NCBI GenBank assembly: GCA_947441325.1
Contig: CANETR010000063.1
Location: 1 to 8,388, forward strand
Direction: 5' to 3'
DNA from: Saprospiraceae bacterium
GTDB lineage: Bacteria > Bacteroidota > Bacteroidia > Chitinophagales > Saprospiraceae
Length of the DNA stretch: 8,388 bases
Positions 6,920-8,388 of this stretch are shown one piece after another. How positions within the stretch are numbered: the stretch's first letter is position 1; every line of letters starts with the position of its first letter. Below the pieces are notes generated by a model. It was not told the origin of the DNA. It ran no database searches and saw nothing but the letters and a program-made list of their open reading frames with translations. A program made the translations under genes and the position numbers.

Positions 6920-7612
6920 TTATTTTACCAATCGATTTCTGAATTTGTAAAAAAAGTATTTAGGAAAGAGTTCATGATTTACGCTGTTCTCCTCATTGAA
7001 ACCTCCTACTTGCCTCGTCCAATTAGCAAATGATTCAAATTTTCGATAGGCATTTTTTTCTCCATAAAACTCATTATCGTACCAATTTAGCTTATTAAAG
7101 GCATTGATTATGCGGCCTTTAATATCTTTTTTTGACGGAATTTCTGGCACGGCGTCTATTAGTCCAATTACTTTTACATCATTTCCATTTGCCTCTAGCG
7201 CATCAGGTCCTCCGCCTGAGAATCCGCAAACTGATATTTCATCAATAATTACACCCTCTTTTTTAAGAATTTTCTCAAATTGATTTTTGTAAAAATTATA
7301 ACCTGCACCACCAACTGCTCTGCAGGGTGCAAAAACTAAAATTGCCTTTTCAAAAAAAGAACTCGGCACCTGGTTCAGCATAAAATCTGGATTTGCGTAG
7401 TAAAGCCCGCCGAAAACCAGTAAAACTTGCATTTTAGCTTCCTTTTGCTTTGGGATGGATATAATCAACTGACCAGATCTTTTAACTTTTGCCTTGTCTC
7501 CTGGCAATCCAAAATCTATAGTCCTAATCTTGGATAGCACTTCTGCTTCAGATTCATACTCACTGCAAGCACAAAACAATAAAATTGAAATTAAGCCTAG
7601 AATTTTTTTCAT
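6920..7612 (-). CDS. Predicted lipoprotein with alpha/beta-hydrolase-like serine hydrolase domain
   Basis: A protein of 230 residues. The N-terminus (MKKILGLISILLFCAC) is a lipoprotein signal with Cys16 as the likely lipidated residue, followed by the acidic stretch SEYESEAE (17-24). That resembles the acidic tail linked to surface export of lipoproteins in Bacteroidota. The domain has FGG (67-69), APC...GG (95-102), GFSGGGPD (130-137, Ser132), LIDAVP (151-156, Asp153) and VNHELFPKYFF (211-221, His213). These match the downstream paralogue block for block, including the closing KFRNRL segment (KFRKQL there). I infer an envelope-anchored serine hydrolase; the substrate (ester, lipid, peptide or glycan ester) is unknown. 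It is first in its operon, with a consensus promoter (7629-7659) and an unusually strong Shine-Dalgarno (7619-7624). Confidence 0.75.
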   Translation of the reverse strand: MKKILGLISILLFCACSEYESEAEVLSKIRTIDFGLPGDKAKVKRSGQLIISIPKQKEAKMQVLLVFGGLYYANPDFMLNQVPSSFFEKAILVFAPCRAVGGAGYNFYKNQFEKILKKEGVIIDEISVCGFSGGGPDALEANGNDVKVIGLIDAVPEIPSKKDIKGRIINAFNKLNWYDNEFYGEKNAYRKFESFANWTRQVGGFNEENSVNHELFPKYFFYKFRNRLVK

Positions 7613-7618
7613 CTTAAT

Positions 7619-7624
7619 ACCTCC
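7619..7624 (-). promoter_or_regulatory. Strong Shine-Dalgarno (GGAGGT) of the lipoprotein hydrolase
   Basis: On the minus strand GGAGGT lies 6 bases before the ATG at 7612-7610. It supports this start. It is notable because none of the other complete genes in the window has a recognisable Shine-Dalgarno, as is usual for Bacteroidota. Confidence 0.75.
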
Positions 7625-7628
7625 AACA

Positions 7629-7659
7629 CAAAGGTAGTTAATGTTAAGGTCTTTTCAAA
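7629..7659 (-). promoter_or_regulatory. Consensus Bacteroidetes promoter of the hydrolase pair
   Basis: On the minus strand TTTG (7659-7656), exactly 19 bases, then TACCTTTG (7636-7629) gives full matches to both -33 and -7 elements. The transcription start would fall near 7624, leaving a leader of about 12 bases that begins at the Shine-Dalgarno. Confidence 0.75.
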
Positions 7660-7735
7660 ATATAGCTAATCCGACTAATACTCTCCCACTTACCCTAAAA
7701 TATGACAAAAATATATCTGCAAAAAAGTCGACTAC

Positions 7736-7776
7736 AAAAAAAAACCGGATGATTCGTTGAAAACGAAAGCACCCGG
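7736..7776 (-). terminator. Rho-independent terminator, probably of the large surface-protein gene
   Basis: On the minus strand a hairpin is built from CCGG (7776-7773) pairing with CCGG (7748-7745), a partly paired middle, and an upper 6-bp stem TTCGTT/AACGAA (7767-7762 with 7758-7753) around a 3-nt loop. Nine T residues follow (complement of A7736-A7744). It lies about 230 bases past the stop of the gene ending at 8004 and just before the promoter of the hydrolase pair. No other minus-strand gene lies between. Confidence 0.75.
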
Positions 7777-7809
7777 CTATAATTTTATAAACTTTTGGAT
7801 TAAGAATGT

Positions 7810-7858
7810 CAGATGGCAGATTATCAGATGTCAGATTATCAGAAGGCAGATATCAGAA
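7810..7858. repeat. Short tandem repeat, 15-bp unit (about 3.3 copies)
   Basis: Three units are seen: CAGATGGCAGATTAT (7810-7824), CAGATGTCAGATTAT (7825-7839), CAGAAGGCAGATAT (7840-7853, one base shorter), then a partial CAGAA. Each unit is itself two half-units starting CAGA, spaced 7 and 8 bases. No coding potential is evident and there are no CRISPR-like spacers. Confidence 0.85.
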
Positions 7859-7907
7859 CTCGGAATGCAGAAATTAGAATCTTTCATTCTTTCACTGCGT
7901 GGAGCTC

Positions 7908-7926
7908 TCTCGTTCTGGGAACGAGA
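7908..7926. repeat. Perfect 8-bp hairpin
   Basis: TCTCGTTC (7908-7915), loop TGG, GAACGAGA (7919-7926). It would fold on either strand. There is no T tract on either side, so it is not an ordinary terminator. Confidence 0.6.
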
Positions 7927-7932
7927 TCGGTT

Positions 7933-7967
7933 CATCTTTCCTCTTTTATCTTTTATCTTTCATCTTT
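7933..7967. repeat. Tandem 7-bp pyrimidine repeat, five contiguous units
   Basis: Five consecutive units follow the pattern NNTCTTT: CATCTTT, CCTCTTT, TATCTTT, TATCTTT, CATCTTT. A further CCTCTTT occurs at 7990-7996 beyond the palindrome. One strand is nearly all pyrimidine over 35 bases. Confidence 0.8.
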
Positions 7968-7968
7968 C

Positions 7969-7986
7969 TCCCGATAGCTATCGGGA
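7969..7986. repeat. Perfect 18-bp palindrome TCCCGATAGCTATCGGGA
   Basis: All 18 bases are self-complementary. It is GC-richer than its surroundings and lies 17 bases past the stop of the surface-protein gene at 8004. There is no T tract on the minus strand after it. From memory, similar GATAGCTATC-centred palindromes recur in Bacteroidota intergenic DNA, but I cannot confirm this here. It could be a dispersed repeat, a protein-binding site or an mRNA 3'-end stabiliser. Confidence 0.75.
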
Positions 7987-8003
7987 TTTCCTCTTTCACC
8001 CTT

Positions 8004-8388
8004 TTATCTAAGCAGCGTAATATCCCCTCTAATAACCTCCTTAAATCCATCGATATACTCTACCTCGGCAAACCAACTGTAAACGCCCGAGTTCATCTTC
8101 TCGCCCTTGAAAGTACCGTCCCAACCTAAATTAGGATCATTTGGTGCTATATTCTCGGCGAAGAATACGCATTCGCCCCAACGGTCATAAACACGGAAGA
8201 CTTTTACCTTTTCAAGTTTCTCGTCGCCTTGAATGAAGAAATTATCATTGGTGCCGTCACCATTTGGCGTGAAACCTGCCGGAGCAGCTGCTCTGCGTGG
8301 TTTGGTGACTGAGATGATAACTGAGGTATCCACCTCGCAACCAAGTGGACTTGTTGCACTAAAGCGGTAAACCGTCTGATTGGCAGGA
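8004..8388 (-). CDS. Large cell-surface protein, C-terminal fragment with gliding-motility-type (T9SS type B) sorting domain
   Basis: The last 127 codons of a gene whose 5' part lies beyond the right edge. The reading frame is open to base 8388, so the GTG at 8333 is internal and not a start. Residues 1-30 of the fragment (ANQTVYRFSATSPLGCEVDT onward) look like the end of an Ig/PKD-like repeat of an extracellular multi-domain protein. The rest fits the gliding-motility-associated C-terminal domain: FTPNGDGTND (39-48), a strand with YDRWG (67-71), GWDGT (88-92), SGVY (100-103), and a closing GDITLLR. In the known family this domain directs very large adhesins and similar proteins through the type IX system to the cell surface, with type B signals kept attached. 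The cargo function cannot be seen from this fragment. The likely terminator is at 7736-7776. Confidence 0.92.
   Translation of the reverse strand, partial: PANQTVYRFSATSPLGCEVDTSVIISVTKPRRAAAPAGFTPNGDGTNDNFFIQGDEKLEKVKVFRVYDRWGECVFFAENIAPNDPNLGWDGTFKGEKMNSGVYSWFAEVEYIDGFKEVIRGDITLLR

Noticed and set aside
7810..7858. CRISPR array
   Set aside because: The repeats are contiguous 15-bp units with no unique spacers, and no cas gene is present.
7969..7986. 18-bp palindrome as an intrinsic terminator
   Set aside because: It is not followed by a T tract on the minus strand. A much better hairpin with nine T residues lies at 7736-7776.
7757..8011. Plus-strand reading frames (84 and 76 residues) between 7757 and 8129
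   Set aside because: They run through the tandem repeats, hairpin and palindrome and into the antisense of the surface-protein gene. They have no start signal and no protein-like composition.
8004..8333. Treating the 109-codon frame starting at GTG 8333 as a complete small gene
   Set aside because: The frame stays open to the window edge with sensible sequence (TVYRFSATSPLGCE), and the domain found is always C-terminal to a larger protein.

Overview
The window comes from a member of the Bacteroidota. Evidence: a C-terminal type IX secretion (T9SS) type A sorting domain in one gene and a gliding-motility-type (type B) C-terminal domain in another; three signal peptides that end in Ala-Gln (the Bacteroidetes 'Q-rule'); promoters matching the Bacteroidetes -33 TTTG / -7 TAnnTTTG pattern; AT-rich intergenic DNA; and almost no Shine-Dalgarno sequences. 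I cannot name a genus.

Layout, left to right. (1) 1-681, minus strand: the start of a HisF2-type gene (cut by the window edge) preceded by a HisH-type glutaminase, joined with zero spacing. This pair normally supplies ammonia for acetamidino groups on surface-polysaccharide sugars rather than for histidine. It looks like the first part of an operon leaving the window to the left. (2) 801-2040, minus strand: a self-contained transcription unit (promoter, secreted T9SS cargo protein of unknown function, strong terminator). (3) 2051-3227, minus strand: a GNAT acetyltransferase-like gene with its own promoter and a weak terminator. (4) 3232-6269, plus strand: a divergent two-gene unit encoding a PorV/PorQ-like outer-membrane barrel and a 702-residue exported protein with a ComEA-like helix-hairpin-helix region followed by a long predicted beta-barrel. 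(5) 6272-7659, minus strand: a tandem pair of paralogous small serine-hydrolase-like proteins, one a predicted lipoprotein, converging on the previous unit with a 2-bp gap. (6) 7736-8003: a gene-free stretch with a terminator, 15-bp and 7-bp tandem repeats, a hairpin and an 18-bp palindrome. (7) 8004-8388, minus strand: the C-terminal end of a large cell-surface protein running off the right edge.

Most of the genes concern the cell envelope: two T9SS cargo proteins, two outer-membrane barrels, a lipoprotein hydrolase and a polysaccharide-modification amidotransferase. The candidates for something undescribed are the barrel pair at 3304-6269 and the divergently localised hydrolase pair at 6272-7612. 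I see no tRNA, rRNA, transposase, CRISPR array or phage gene.
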